A stretch of DNA of 6,505 nt from contig CAMWTF010000147.1 in the NCBI GenBank assembly GCA_947177105.1, positions 1-6,505 of the forward strand, read 5' to 3'. This DNA comes from an uncultured Lachnospiraceae bacterium (GTDB lineage: Bacteria; Bacillota; Clostridia; Lachnospirales; Lachnospiraceae). The translations under genes were made by a program, and so were the position numbers. Shown piece after piece: positions 1-5,667 of this stretch (positions are counted from its first letter, which is position 1; the number at the start of each line of letters is the position of its first letter). The notes under the pieces were generated by a model. The model worked only from the letters and a program-made list of their open reading frames with translations, was not told the DNA's origin and ran no database searches.

Positions 1-439
1 CCCTAAGTATCTTGTTTACCACACTCAGGACCCGGGCCATCAGGCTCCAGCCTCCGAGGCGTTCCAGTCGCTGGCGCATTTCATGCACGTCCACATTCTC
101 CAGATACTCGTAATCCATGGCCATGCTCTTTCTATTCAGGGGCTGACCCTGTATCTCCTGCATATATTCCAGTTTCCTGTTAAAGAACATGACCAGAATA
201 CCCTCTGCAGCCTGCATCAGGAATGTGCCCGCCACGCCAATTGCCACATAGCGCAGCAGCAGCCGGGTACCCACCCCCGCGTAAACAGCATCCACCAGCA
301 TACCGGTCAGAACCACTGTAATAAAGGGCCGCACTGCCGTGAAAACGGACAGGCCCACCAGACTGATCAGCACATCCTTGTGCTTTTCCGAAAGACTGCC
401 CAACAGGACAAATATATTCTTCCAATCCTTCCTACTCAT
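1..439 (-). CDS. ABC exporter half-transporter, N-terminal part (truncated by window edge)
   Basis: I translated the minus strand from the ATG at 439-437. The frame stays open for 146 codons to the window edge and begins MSRKDWKNIFVLLGSL. Two hydrophobic stretches, about residues 23-47 and 59-86, look like the first two transmembrane helices of an exporter-type ABC membrane domain. The segment MDYEYLENVDVHEMRQRLER (about 108-127) resembles VDYDYLEDEEYQ in the upstream partner, a conserved cytoplasmic part of this fold. The ATPase domain would lie beyond the window. The ATG overlaps the stop of the upstream ABC gene (ATGAGTAG, 8 nt), and AAAGGGG at 454-448 sits 8 nt before the start, so translational coupling is likely. 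Inference: it forms a heterodimeric exporter with its neighbour. The substrate cannot be told. Confidence 0.85.
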   Translation of the reverse strand, partial: MSRKDWKNIFVLLGSLSEKHKDVLISLVGLSVFTAVRPFITVVLTGMLVDAVYAGVGTRLLLRYVAIGVAGTFLMQAAEGILVMFFNRKLEYMQEIQGQPLNRKSMAMDYEYLENVDVHEMRQRLERLGGWSLMARVLSVVNKILR

Positions 440-2345
440 CAAACACACCCCTTTCCTGCACCTTGGCCTCATAGGCGTCATCCATCAGGCGGCTTTTGCG
501 TTTCCGCTCATTCTCTTCCTTATAATATTGGCTCTGCACCTCAAAAAGCTGCGCATAGCGCGTATTACGGGCCAACAGGCTCTCATGGGTGCCCTCCTCT
601 ATGATCTCCCCATGCTCCAAAAGCAGGATCCGGTCGCAGAACCTGGTGCTGGAAAGCCGGTGGGAAATATAGACACTGGTTTTATTTTCCATTGCTTTTC
701 CATAATTTATATAAAGCTCATTTTCGGCTATGGGGTCCAGCGCCGCCGTAGGTTCATCCAGTATCACCAGCGGCGTATTCTGGTAGAGGGTTCTGGCAAA
801 AAGCATTTTCTGCTTTTCTCCGCCGGAAAAGTCTACGGAATTTTTGTTGATTTCCCGGACCAACAGTGATTTTCCCCCTGCCGCCATTTTTTGGTACACA
901 GTGTCAAAGCCCGATAATTCCAGGGCCTCTTTCAGTCTATGTCTGTCTATGTCCTCCGGGGCCTGCCCTGCCAGGTTTTCATCCAGCGTCAGCGCCAGCA
1001 TTGTGGAATCCTGAAACAGCACGGATACCAGACTATAGTATTCTTCCCGATTGAAATTCTGTATGGGAATGTCGTTTAGCAGAATCTCTCCCTCCGTGGG
1101 ATGGTAAAATCCGCACATCAGTTTTACCAGCGTAGTTTTTCCTGCGCCGTTCAAACCGATAAGCGCAATCTTCTCGCCGGGACGGATCACTACATTAATA
1201 TTTTTCAGGGCAGGTTTGCCGCTGCCCGGGTAGGTAAATGACACATTGCGAAATTCCAGCTTCACAGGAGAGCGGCTGATCCGCTGAAGCTTTTCCGCTC
1301 CGATGCCTTCTCCCCGGTTCCATCTATCCTGGGTCTCCAAAAATTCCCTCATATAGCTGATGGAGGCGCTGGTGTTGTTAAAGCTCATGATCTGACGCAG
1401 CATCTCTTCAAAATATCGGGAAAATCCGCTCACCAAACCAATGTAAAACACAAATTCCGCCGCAGTGATCTCCCCGGCGGCCAACATGTACGCCAAAAGG
1501 CCAAAGGCCAGGGCATTCATGACCAGCTGCAAGAACGCATTGGACAGATTGCGGAACAGATACCAGTCATGTATGACACCGTATATCCTGCCCATCTCTT
1601 TCAGGGATATGTCATATTTTTCCAGAAACCAGTCCAGCAGACGGTAGATGCGAATATCCTTCCCTGCGGCGCTGTCCGTGGCCTGGGCTGTAATATAGCT
1701 CTCCTTTTTGGCGGAAAGCTGCAGTTGTTCGTAATACTGGGCATGTTTTTTCCTGGCAAGGGCGAGCAGCCACAGACTGATGCCAACGGAGGCAATTATA
1801 GTCAGCAACAGGATTACGCTCCTTGCGGCCAGTAAAAACCCATAGGCCAGCACGCCCGCCATGGACGAGAGAAACATGGGCAGGGCTATCACCGCATTGG
1901 CCACGCCCTGGCCAAAACGGGCCACCCGCCACGCGTTCCCTGACACCTTCTGATACTCCTCATCCTCCAGATAATCGTAGTCCACATCCATGATTTTGCG
2001 GACAAATTTTTTGGCATAGTAAGTACTGATAGAACCTCCCTGCAGATCGCAATATTCCAGCGCCACATTGGAAATGGCATTGCAGACCCACATTGCCAGG
2101 GAAATCAGAGCCAGCTCCAGAAGCAGCCGGGGAATTTTCATCTGACCGGACAGATCCGCCACCAGCCTGGAGGGCAGGTAGCTCCCCAGCAGGGAGGCCG
2201 CCACCGTGGGAATCACCATAAGAATCTGGAACCAGAATAACTTATTATCCCACTCCTTTGCCGATTTCATATTGTAAATAAAGTTGCTGACTAAACCATA
2301 TTTCCGCCTTGACTTGTCATCAAAGACTTTGGACATATATAGCAT
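432..2345 (-). CDS. ABC transporter, fused permease/ATP-binding exporter (637 aa)
   Basis: This is a complete exporter-type half-transporter, with the membrane domain first and the ATPase after it. Six likely membrane helices lie at about residues 37-58, 74-98, 150-173, 176-197, 269-290 and 295-316. The ATPase domain (about 360-600) has the A-loop Tyr372, Walker A GLNGAGKTT (397-405), Q-loop Gln445, signature FSGGEKQ (506-512, a variant of LSGGQ), Walker B LVILDEP (526-532), D-loop ALD (535-537) and switch His562. All catalytic positions are present, so it should hydrolyse ATP. A charged tail of about 35 residues follows the ATPase domain. The start is fixed by AGGAGG at 2359-2354, 8 nt before the ATG; a second ATG three codons later is too far from it. 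The stop overlaps the start of a second ABC gene, which suggests a heterodimer that exports lipid, drug or peptide. The neighbouring kinase/LytTR pair hints at regulated export. The substrate is unknown. Confidence 0.95.
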   Translation of the reverse strand: MLYMSKVFDDKSRRKYGLVSNFIYNMKSAKEWDNKLFWFQILMVIPTVAASLLGSYLPSRLVADLSGQMKIPRLLLELALISLAMWVCNAISNVALEYCDLQGGSISTYYAKKFVRKIMDVDYDYLEDEEYQKVSGNAWRVARFGQGVANAVIALPMFLSSMAGVLAYGFLLAARSVILLLTIIASVGISLWLLALARKKHAQYYEQLQLSAKKESYITAQATDSAAGKDIRIYRLLDWFLEKYDISLKEMGRIYGVIHDWYLFRNLSNAFLQLVMNALAFGLLAYMLAAGEITAAEFVFYIGLVSGFSRYFEEMLRQIMSFNNTSASISYMREFLETQDRWNRGEGIGAEKLQRISRSPVKLEFRNVSFTYPGSGKPALKNINVVIRPGEKIALIGLNGAGKTTLVKLMCGFYHPTEGEILLNDIPIQNFNREEYYSLVSVLFQDSTMLALTLDENLAGQAPEDIDRHRLKEALELSGFDTVYQKMAAGGKSLLVREINKNSVDFSGGEKQKMLFARTLYQNTPLVILDEPTAALDPIAENELYINYGKAMENKTSVYISHRLSSTRFCDRILLLEHGEIIEEGTHESLLARNTRYAQLFEVQSQYYKEENERKRKSRLMDDAYEAKVQERGVFDE

Positions 2346-2353
2346 ATTTTGTT

Positions 2354-2359
2354 CCTCCT
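2354..2359 (-). promoter_or_regulatory. Ribosome binding site AGGAGG of the ABC operon
   Basis: A perfect AGGAGG lies 8 nt upstream of the ATG at 2345 and decides that start. Its upstream edge touches the first linker of the tandem repeat, so the proximal hairpin (ending at 2373 on the minus strand) lies only 13 nt from the ribosome site. RNA folding there could affect initiation (inference). Confidence 0.85.
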
Positions 2360-2372
2360 ATTTAGAGTTCCG

Positions 2373-2460
2373 CATATCCCCTGACACCACACATATCCGG
2401 TGATCATCATCTGGCCGCTTCGGCGTCCATATGTTGATCAGTGCGGTGTCAGGGCATATG
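2373..2460. repeat. Imperfect 88-nt palindrome, copy 1 (long hairpin)
   Basis: The outer arms, 2373-2392 and 2441-2460, pair over 20 positions with two departures from Watson-Crick. An 8-nt one-sided bulge (atatccgg, 2393-2400) follows. The inner arms, 2401-2418 and 2423-2440, pair as 6 bp, mismatch, 3 bp, mismatch, 3 bp, mismatch, 3 bp, closed by TTCG (2419-2422). On plus-strand RNA this would be a stable C(UUCG)G tetraloop. On minus-strand RNA, the sense of the ABC transcript, one outer departure becomes a G-U wobble and the loop is CGAA. Confidence 0.85.
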
Positions 2461-2475
2461 CTGTTTAGAGTTCCG

Positions 2476-2563
2476 CATATCCCCTGACACCACACATATC
2501 CGGTGATCATCATCTGGCCGCTTCGGCGTCCATATGTTGATCAGTGTGGTGACAGGGCATATG
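2476..2563. repeat. Imperfect 88-nt palindrome, copy 2 (long hairpin)
   Basis: It has the same architecture as copy 1, shifted by 103 bp: outer arms 2476-2495 and 2544-2563, bulge 2496-2503, inner arms 2504-2521 and 2526-2543, loop TTCG 2522-2525. Of its two differences from copy 1, t2547 makes a full A-T pair where copy 1 has A opposite C, and a2552 breaks a pair that copy 1 keeps. The inner stem and its regularly spaced mismatches are unchanged. Confidence 0.85.
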
Positions 2564-2631
2564 CTGTTTAGAGTTCCGCATAGTTTTATTCTCAGTGTCA
2601 GTCTACCACATATTTTTCTTCACACACTTTT

Positions 2632-2663
2632 TTTGCACGAATGGCATTTCCATTTGCACAAAT
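2632..2663. promoter_or_regulatory. Candidate operator: two 11-bp direct repeats 21 bp apart
   Basis: On the plus strand TTTGCACGAAT (2632-2642) and TTTGCACAAAT (2653-2663) differ at one of 11 positions and start 21 bp apart, two helical turns. LytTR response regulators (AgrA, VirR, ComE) bind imperfect direct repeats with about this spacing, and the TTNTNCAC part resembles the 3' half of the clostridial VirR box as I recall it. A LytTR regulator is encoded at 3454-4158. The site lies between the kinase terminator and the ABC operon, where an activator or repressor of the ABC genes would act. The repeats are seen; the regulator assignment is inference. No clear -35/-10 pair for the ABC genes stands out; TACAAT (minus strand, just before the repeat) is a weak candidate. 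Confidence 0.45.
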
Positions 2664-2678
2664 TGTATTTTCGGGGAT

Positions 2679-2706
2679 AAAAAAGACCCTTCATTATAGA
2701 AGAGTC
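2679..2706 (-). terminator. Rho-independent terminator of the LytTR/kinase operon
   Basis: Read on the minus strand, GACTCTTC (2706-2699) pairs with GAAGGGTC (2692-2685) as 8 bp with one T-G wobble around a 6-nt loop, and a run of six T follows (2684-2679). It begins 15 nt after the kinase stop codon. It separates the two-component operon from the ABC operon, which therefore needs its own promoter or read-through. Confidence 0.85.
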
Positions 2707-2721
2707 CCAGTCAATCGCTAA

Positions 2722-3447
2722 TCATTCTTTTATCAGTGGCAGCATCACTTCCGTGGCAAATATTCCGTCCTCCGTCTGGCGGTTAATGTAACCCCCATGC
2801 TTTGCCACTATTTCATCCATCCGAAGCAATCCAAATCCGTGGCTGCCCTGCTTGTCCGAGAGAAATCGCTCCCCCTTTCGCCTGGCCTTGCCCTGCATGG
2901 AATTGGTGACGGAAATGTATAGCTGTTTCTTGATCACATCAATATAAACACGGATAAACCGATCTTCTCTGTGTACTTTCTCACACGCCTCCATGGCGTT
3001 GTCCATGAGATTTCCGATCAGCACCGACAGGTCGATATCCGAGATGGGGATTTCTTTGGGCACTGCGGCAGTGGCGTCTACCTTAATGTCTTTTTCCTGA
3101 ATCAGCGATAATTTGCTGTTCAATATGGCATCCACCATCACATTGCCCGTGCGCAGCACCGTATCCACCGCTGCCAGATCCTTCTCTAAAAGCTCCAGGT
3201 ATTTCGCCGCCTCCTCGTACTGCGCCAGGCTCATGTAAGCCTTCAGTGTCTGTATGTGATTGTGATAATCGTGCCGCCAGCCCCGCATTTTGCGGTACAT
3301 GGTCTCCACCTCGTCATAGTGCCTGTTCACCAGTTCATTCTGAAAACGCAGGATTCTGCGGTTCACATATCTGGGCATGGCAAATATCCACAACAACAGA
3401 TTTACAGCCAAAAGCGCCAGAAGTATTCCTATTGTCTGCCAGATCAT
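2722..3447 (-). CDS. GHKL (AgrC-type) sensor histidine kinase with a single membrane helix
   Basis: This 241-residue protein begins with one hydrophobic helix (about 5-24), followed by a long amphipathic/coiled segment. The dimerisation helix carries RHDYHNH (58-64); His59 is the likely phosphorylation site by analogy with the RHD motif of AgrC. The ATP-binding domain has the N-box NLMDNAMEA (146-154), an Asn-containing TNSM at 181-184 where other kinases have a DxG, and the glycine box GSHGFGL (201-207). The family usually has five to seven N-terminal membrane helices for sensing; this one has only one, so it has almost no sensor domain. The ATG follows the regulator stop by 6 nt, and AGAGGA in the last regulator codons is the probable ribosome site, so the two are co-translated. 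Its partner is the LytTR regulator. The signal is unknown; it may depend on a partner membrane protein such as the nearby ABC transporter (inference). Confidence 0.9.
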   Translation of the reverse strand: MIWQTIGILLALLAVNLLLWIFAMPRYVNRRILRFQNELVNRHYDEVETMYRKMRGWRHDYHNHIQTLKAYMSLAQYEEAAKYLELLEKDLAAVDTVLRTGNVMVDAILNSKLSLIQEKDIKVDATAAVPKEIPISDIDLSVLIGNLMDNAMEACEKVHREDRFIRVYIDVIKKQLYISVTNSMQGKARRKGERFLSDKQGSHGFGLLRMDEIVAKHGGYINRQTEDGIFATEVMLPLIKE

Positions 3448-3453
3448 TTTCCG

Positions 3454-4158
3454 TTATCCTCTAAATAATTCTATAAAAAGCCGGTTTACCTCTTTCTCAG
3501 CGCTCCGGCTCACCGGAAGTCTGCGCCTGTCGTCCAAAAAAAGCTCCGGCTTGACAATGGCGGAGACGTGGCACAGATTGACCAGGTAGGATCGGTGGCA
3601 GCGCACGAACTCCCTCCGCCCGCCAAGCTGCCTTTCCATCTCACTGATGGATGTACGCAGAGTATATTCCTCATCCTCCGTGTACAGGACGCACTGATGC
3701 GCCCTGGCCTCTATATACCAGATCCTTGATGCGGGCAGGGACACCGGACCTTTTTCCGTCTGGAAAAACAGCTTATCCTCCTGCTTTTTCTTTATCTTCA
3801 GCTTGTCTAACACCTCGAAGAGCTTTTCCGGATTTACAGGCTTTAACAGGTAGTGCAGCGCTGCCACCTCAAAGCCCTGAAGCATGTACTTGTCATATCC
3901 TGTCACAAAGAGTATGGGGATCTCGTCATCCTTCTCCCGAATGGCCGCCGCCAGTTCTATCCCGCTGAACTGTCCCATCTCAATATCAAAAACCAGCAGA
4001 TCATAGTCCCTGTCATCTTCCCAGGCAAACAGGAAGTTCTCCCCGCTGACGAACTGCCGCGTCTCCAATATGACCTTGTTTTGCAGCGCCCATTCCTCCA
4101 GATATTTTTTTAGCAACAGCCGCTGCGGTTTTTCGTCATCACAGATTGCAATCCGCAT
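3454..4158 (-). CDS. LytTR-family response regulator (REC + LytTR DNA-binding domain)
   Basis: The 234 residues are the usual length for the AgrA/VirR/LytR type. The receiver domain (1-120) has the acidic pair Asp7/Asp8, phospho-acceptor Asp58 (LVFDIEM), Thr86 and Lys106-Pro107, all intact. The C-terminal LytTR domain (about 127-231) has the typical FVRCHRSYLVN (184-194). Phosphorylated by the downstream kinase, it should bind direct-repeat sites and change transcription. Start: ATG at 4158 with AGAGGG (4168-4163) 4 nt before it. It is the first gene of a two-gene operon with its own promoter. Likely targets are its own operon and the ABC exporter pair (inference from neighbourhood). Confidence 0.95.
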   Translation of the reverse strand: MRIAICDDEKPQRLLLKKYLEEWALQNKVILETRQFVSGENFLFAWEDDRDYDLLVFDIEMGQFSGIELAAAIREKDDEIPILFVTGYDKYMLQGFEVAALHYLLKPVNPEKLFEVLDKLKIKKKQEDKLFFQTEKGPVSLPASRIWYIEARAHQCVLYTEDEEYTLRTSISEMERQLGGRREFVRCHRSYLVNLCHVSAIVKPELFLDDRRRLPVSRSAEKEVNRLFIELFRG

Positions 4159-4206
4159 TTTTCCCTCTCTGAAATCCTTATATCATCTACTGTTTTCCAC
4201 ATAGCC

Positions 4207-4235
4207 ATACTATCATAAACAGTGCGTGTTTTCAA
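4207..4235 (-). promoter_or_regulatory. Promoter of the LytTR/kinase operon
   Basis: On the minus strand TTGAAA (4235-4230) and TAGTAT (4212-4207) are separated by exactly 17 bp, giving a leader of roughly 40 nt to the ATG at 4158. The -35 box starts 12 bp after the methyltransferase stop codon, and I see no terminator between them, so read-through from that gene could add to expression. The spacer contains ACTGTTTAT, close to the recalled AgrA-type half-site ACNGTTNAG. Confidence 0.6.
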
Positions 4236-4246
4236 GGAAATCCGCT

Positions 4247-5449
4247 CTATCTCTCCTCCACTGCCTGAAAAATATAGAACTTCAGATAATAGCTCTGGTC
4301 CGCCGCCCACAGAATGGGATGATCCGGACCCTGGGTACGAAATTCCACCTGGCGCAGACGCTTATGGGCGCTGGCGGCGGCTTCCCGGATGGTCTTGGCA
4401 AAAAGTTCCGGATCCATAAAATGAGAGCAGGAGCAGGTGGCCAGATAGCCCCCGTCCCTCACCAGCTTCAGTCCCCGCAGATTGATCTCCCGGTAGCCCT
4501 TGACCGCATTTTTGACGGAATTGCGGGACTTGGTAAAAGCCGGGGGATCCAGAATCACCACATCATATTTCTCCCCCTGGGCCTCCAGCCGGGGCAGCAG
4601 TTCAAACACATCCGCACACTGAAACCGCACCCTCTCCTGCAGCCCGTTCAGCGCCGCATTCTCCGTGGCCTGGTCCACCGCCAACTGAGAGGCATCCACC
4701 CCCAGTACGCTTAAGGCTCCGGCAACACCTGCGTTCAGGGCAAAGGAACCCGTGTGGGTAAAACAGTCCAACACCTTCTTTCCCTTGCAAAGACGGTGGA
4801 TGGCGGCCCGATTATTCTTCTGGTCCAGGAAAAATCCTGTCTTCTGTCCATCCTCCACATCCACTATATAGCGGACACCATTCTCCAGTATCTCCACCTT
4901 AGTGTCAAAGGGTTCTCCGATAAAGCCTTTGCTGCGCTCCATTCCCTCTTGCAAACGCACCTTGGCATCACTGCGTTCATAGACACCCCTGATCAGGATG
5001 CCTTCCTCTGCCAAAATCTCCTTCAAAGCCTCCACTATGGTCAGTTTCCATCTGTCGATGCCCAGCGCCAGGGACTCCACCACCAGCACGTCGGAGAACT
5101 TGTCCACCACGATGCCGGGCAGAAAATCCGCCTCACCGAAGATCACACGACAGCTGGAAGTATCAATGGTCTCCCTGCGGTAATTCCATGCGTCCCGCAC
5201 ACGCCGGCGGATAAACGCCTCGTCAATGATCGTTCCCTTTTTCCGGGACAGCATCCGCACAGTGATCTTTGACCTGGTGTTGATAAATCCGCTGCCCATG
5301 CAGTAGCCGTCAAAATCACGCACCTCCACCACGTCCCCGTTTTGAGGACTGCCCGTAACGGAATCTATCTCGTTATCATAGACCCACATGCCCCCGGCCT
5401 TCAGGGTACGCCCCTCACCTTTTTTCAATGTCACTATTGCCTGATCCAT
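4247..5449 (-). CDS. rlmI: RlmI-family class I SAM-dependent rRNA methyltransferase
   Basis: This 400-residue protein is built like the RlmI/YwbD family (23S rRNA cytosine-5 methyltransferases; E. coli RlmI modifies C1962). An N-terminal PUA-like RNA-binding domain (about 1-75) contains GEGRTLKAGGMWVYDNEI. A middle domain leads to DGQKTGFFLDQ (200-210), a family hallmark. The Rossmann fold has SAM motif I VLDCFTHTGSF (226-236), Asp252 after strand 2, Asp280, DPPAF (301-305), and CSCSHF (339-344), where Cys341 is the probable nucleophile. I chose the ATG at 5449 because AGGG (5458-5455) sits 5 nt before it and the PUA domain begins right after. A longer frame from TTG at 5476 adds nine residues but would swallow the ribosome site. 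The exact modified base is not provable from sequence; related proteins include RlmK. It is transcribed divergently from the tRNA gene; no confident promoter was found for it. Confidence 0.92.
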   Translation of the reverse strand: MDQAIVTLKKGEGRTLKAGGMWVYDNEIDSVTGSPQNGDVVEVRDFDGYCMGSGFINTRSKITVRMLSRKKGTIIDEAFIRRRVRDAWNYRRETIDTSSCRVIFGEADFLPGIVVDKFSDVLVVESLALGIDRWKLTIVEALKEILAEEGILIRGVYERSDAKVRLQEGMERSKGFIGEPFDTKVEILENGVRYIVDVEDGQKTGFFLDQKNNRAAIHRLCKGKKVLDCFTHTGSFALNAGVAGALSVLGVDASQLAVDQATENAALNGLQERVRFQCADVFELLPRLEAQGEKYDVVILDPPAFTKSRNSVKNAVKGYREINLRGLKLVRDGGYLATCSCSHFMDPELFAKTIREAAASAHKRLRQVEFRTQGPDHPILWAADQSYYLKFYIFQAVEER

Positions 5450-5506
5450 AATTTCCCTTCCCCTCTTGAATTTCAATGCAATTTTGATACAATTTGCGAA
5501 AAAATA

Positions 5507-5535
5507 TTGACATTCCGCTACACATAGTGTATTAT
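5507..5535 (+). promoter_or_regulatory. Strong sigma-A-type promoter of tRNA-Pro
   Basis: Consensus TTGACA (5507-5512), a 17-bp spacer and TATTAT (5530-5535, 5 of 6 matches) lie 19 bp before the mature tRNA 5' end, as expected for a stable-RNA gene. The spacer carries an inverted repeat, TACAC-ATA-GTGTA (5519-5531), that overlaps the first two bases of the -10 box. Confidence 0.85.
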
Positions 5536-5554
5536 TTTAATGTTCGACATAGAG

Positions 5555-5628
<74 letters not shown>

Positions 5629-5631
5629 TTT

Positions 5632-5660
5632 AAAAAACTCCTGTTTCCAGGAGTTTTTTT
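5632..5660. terminator. Bidirectional rho-independent terminator between tRNA-Pro and mecA
   Basis: A 12-bp stem (5632-5643 with 5648-5659) has the core ACTCCTG/CAGGAGT, a TTTC loop, and A and T runs on its two sides. On the plus strand seven T (5654-5660) end the tRNA transcript. On the minus strand the six A at 5632-5637 become a T run that can end mecA, whose stop codon is 8 bp away. Confidence 0.9.
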
Positions 5661-5667
5661 ATCTCTT

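Larger units (their letters stand above)
2358..2578. repeat. Tandem repeat: two 103-bp units, linker-hairpin-linker-hairpin-linker
   Basis: Units 2361-2463 and 2464-2566 are identical except at two positions (c2444/t2547 and t2449/a2552). Seen another way, three copies of a 15-nt linker, ctgtttagagttccg (2358-2372 with one mismatch, 2461-2475, 2564-2578), separate two 88-nt imperfect palindromes. The match continues 4 nt past the last linker to 2582. No transposase or coding frame with a ribosome site accompanies it. The array occupies most of the 376-bp gap between the ABC genes and the kinase gene and ends against the ABC ribosome binding site. The repeat itself is directly visible; whether it belongs to a dispersed family (MITE or REP/BIME-like) or is a local duplication of an RNA element cannot be settled from one locus. 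Confidence 0.95.

Noticed and set aside
180..425. Minus-strand 81-codon frame inside the left ABC gene
   Set aside because: It is shifted relative to the frame giving membrane helices, and has a Gly/Ala/Cys-rich composition without a ribosome site; the frame starting at 439 is the real gene.
83..869. Plus-strand open frames of 170+ codons across the ABC genes
   Set aside because: They run antisense to clearly coding ABC frames, are rich in His/Pro/Gln/Leu as antisense shadows are, and have no recognisable domain.
2461..2475. Linker GCTGTTTAG as an AgrA-type half-site
   Set aside because: It resembles ACNGTTNAG, but copies are 103 bp apart with no partner at 21-22 bp, so the match is probably incidental to the repeat.
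2358..2578. CRISPR array or integron attC sites
   Set aside because: There are only two units, with no spacers (the whole 103-bp unit repeats), and no GTTRRRY core or integrase. The long palindromes fit neither.
5450..5476. TTG start of the methyltransferase nine codons upstream
   Set aside because: Its codons overlap the purine-rich ribosome site that serves the ATG at 5449, and the added residues are not part of the family's domain.
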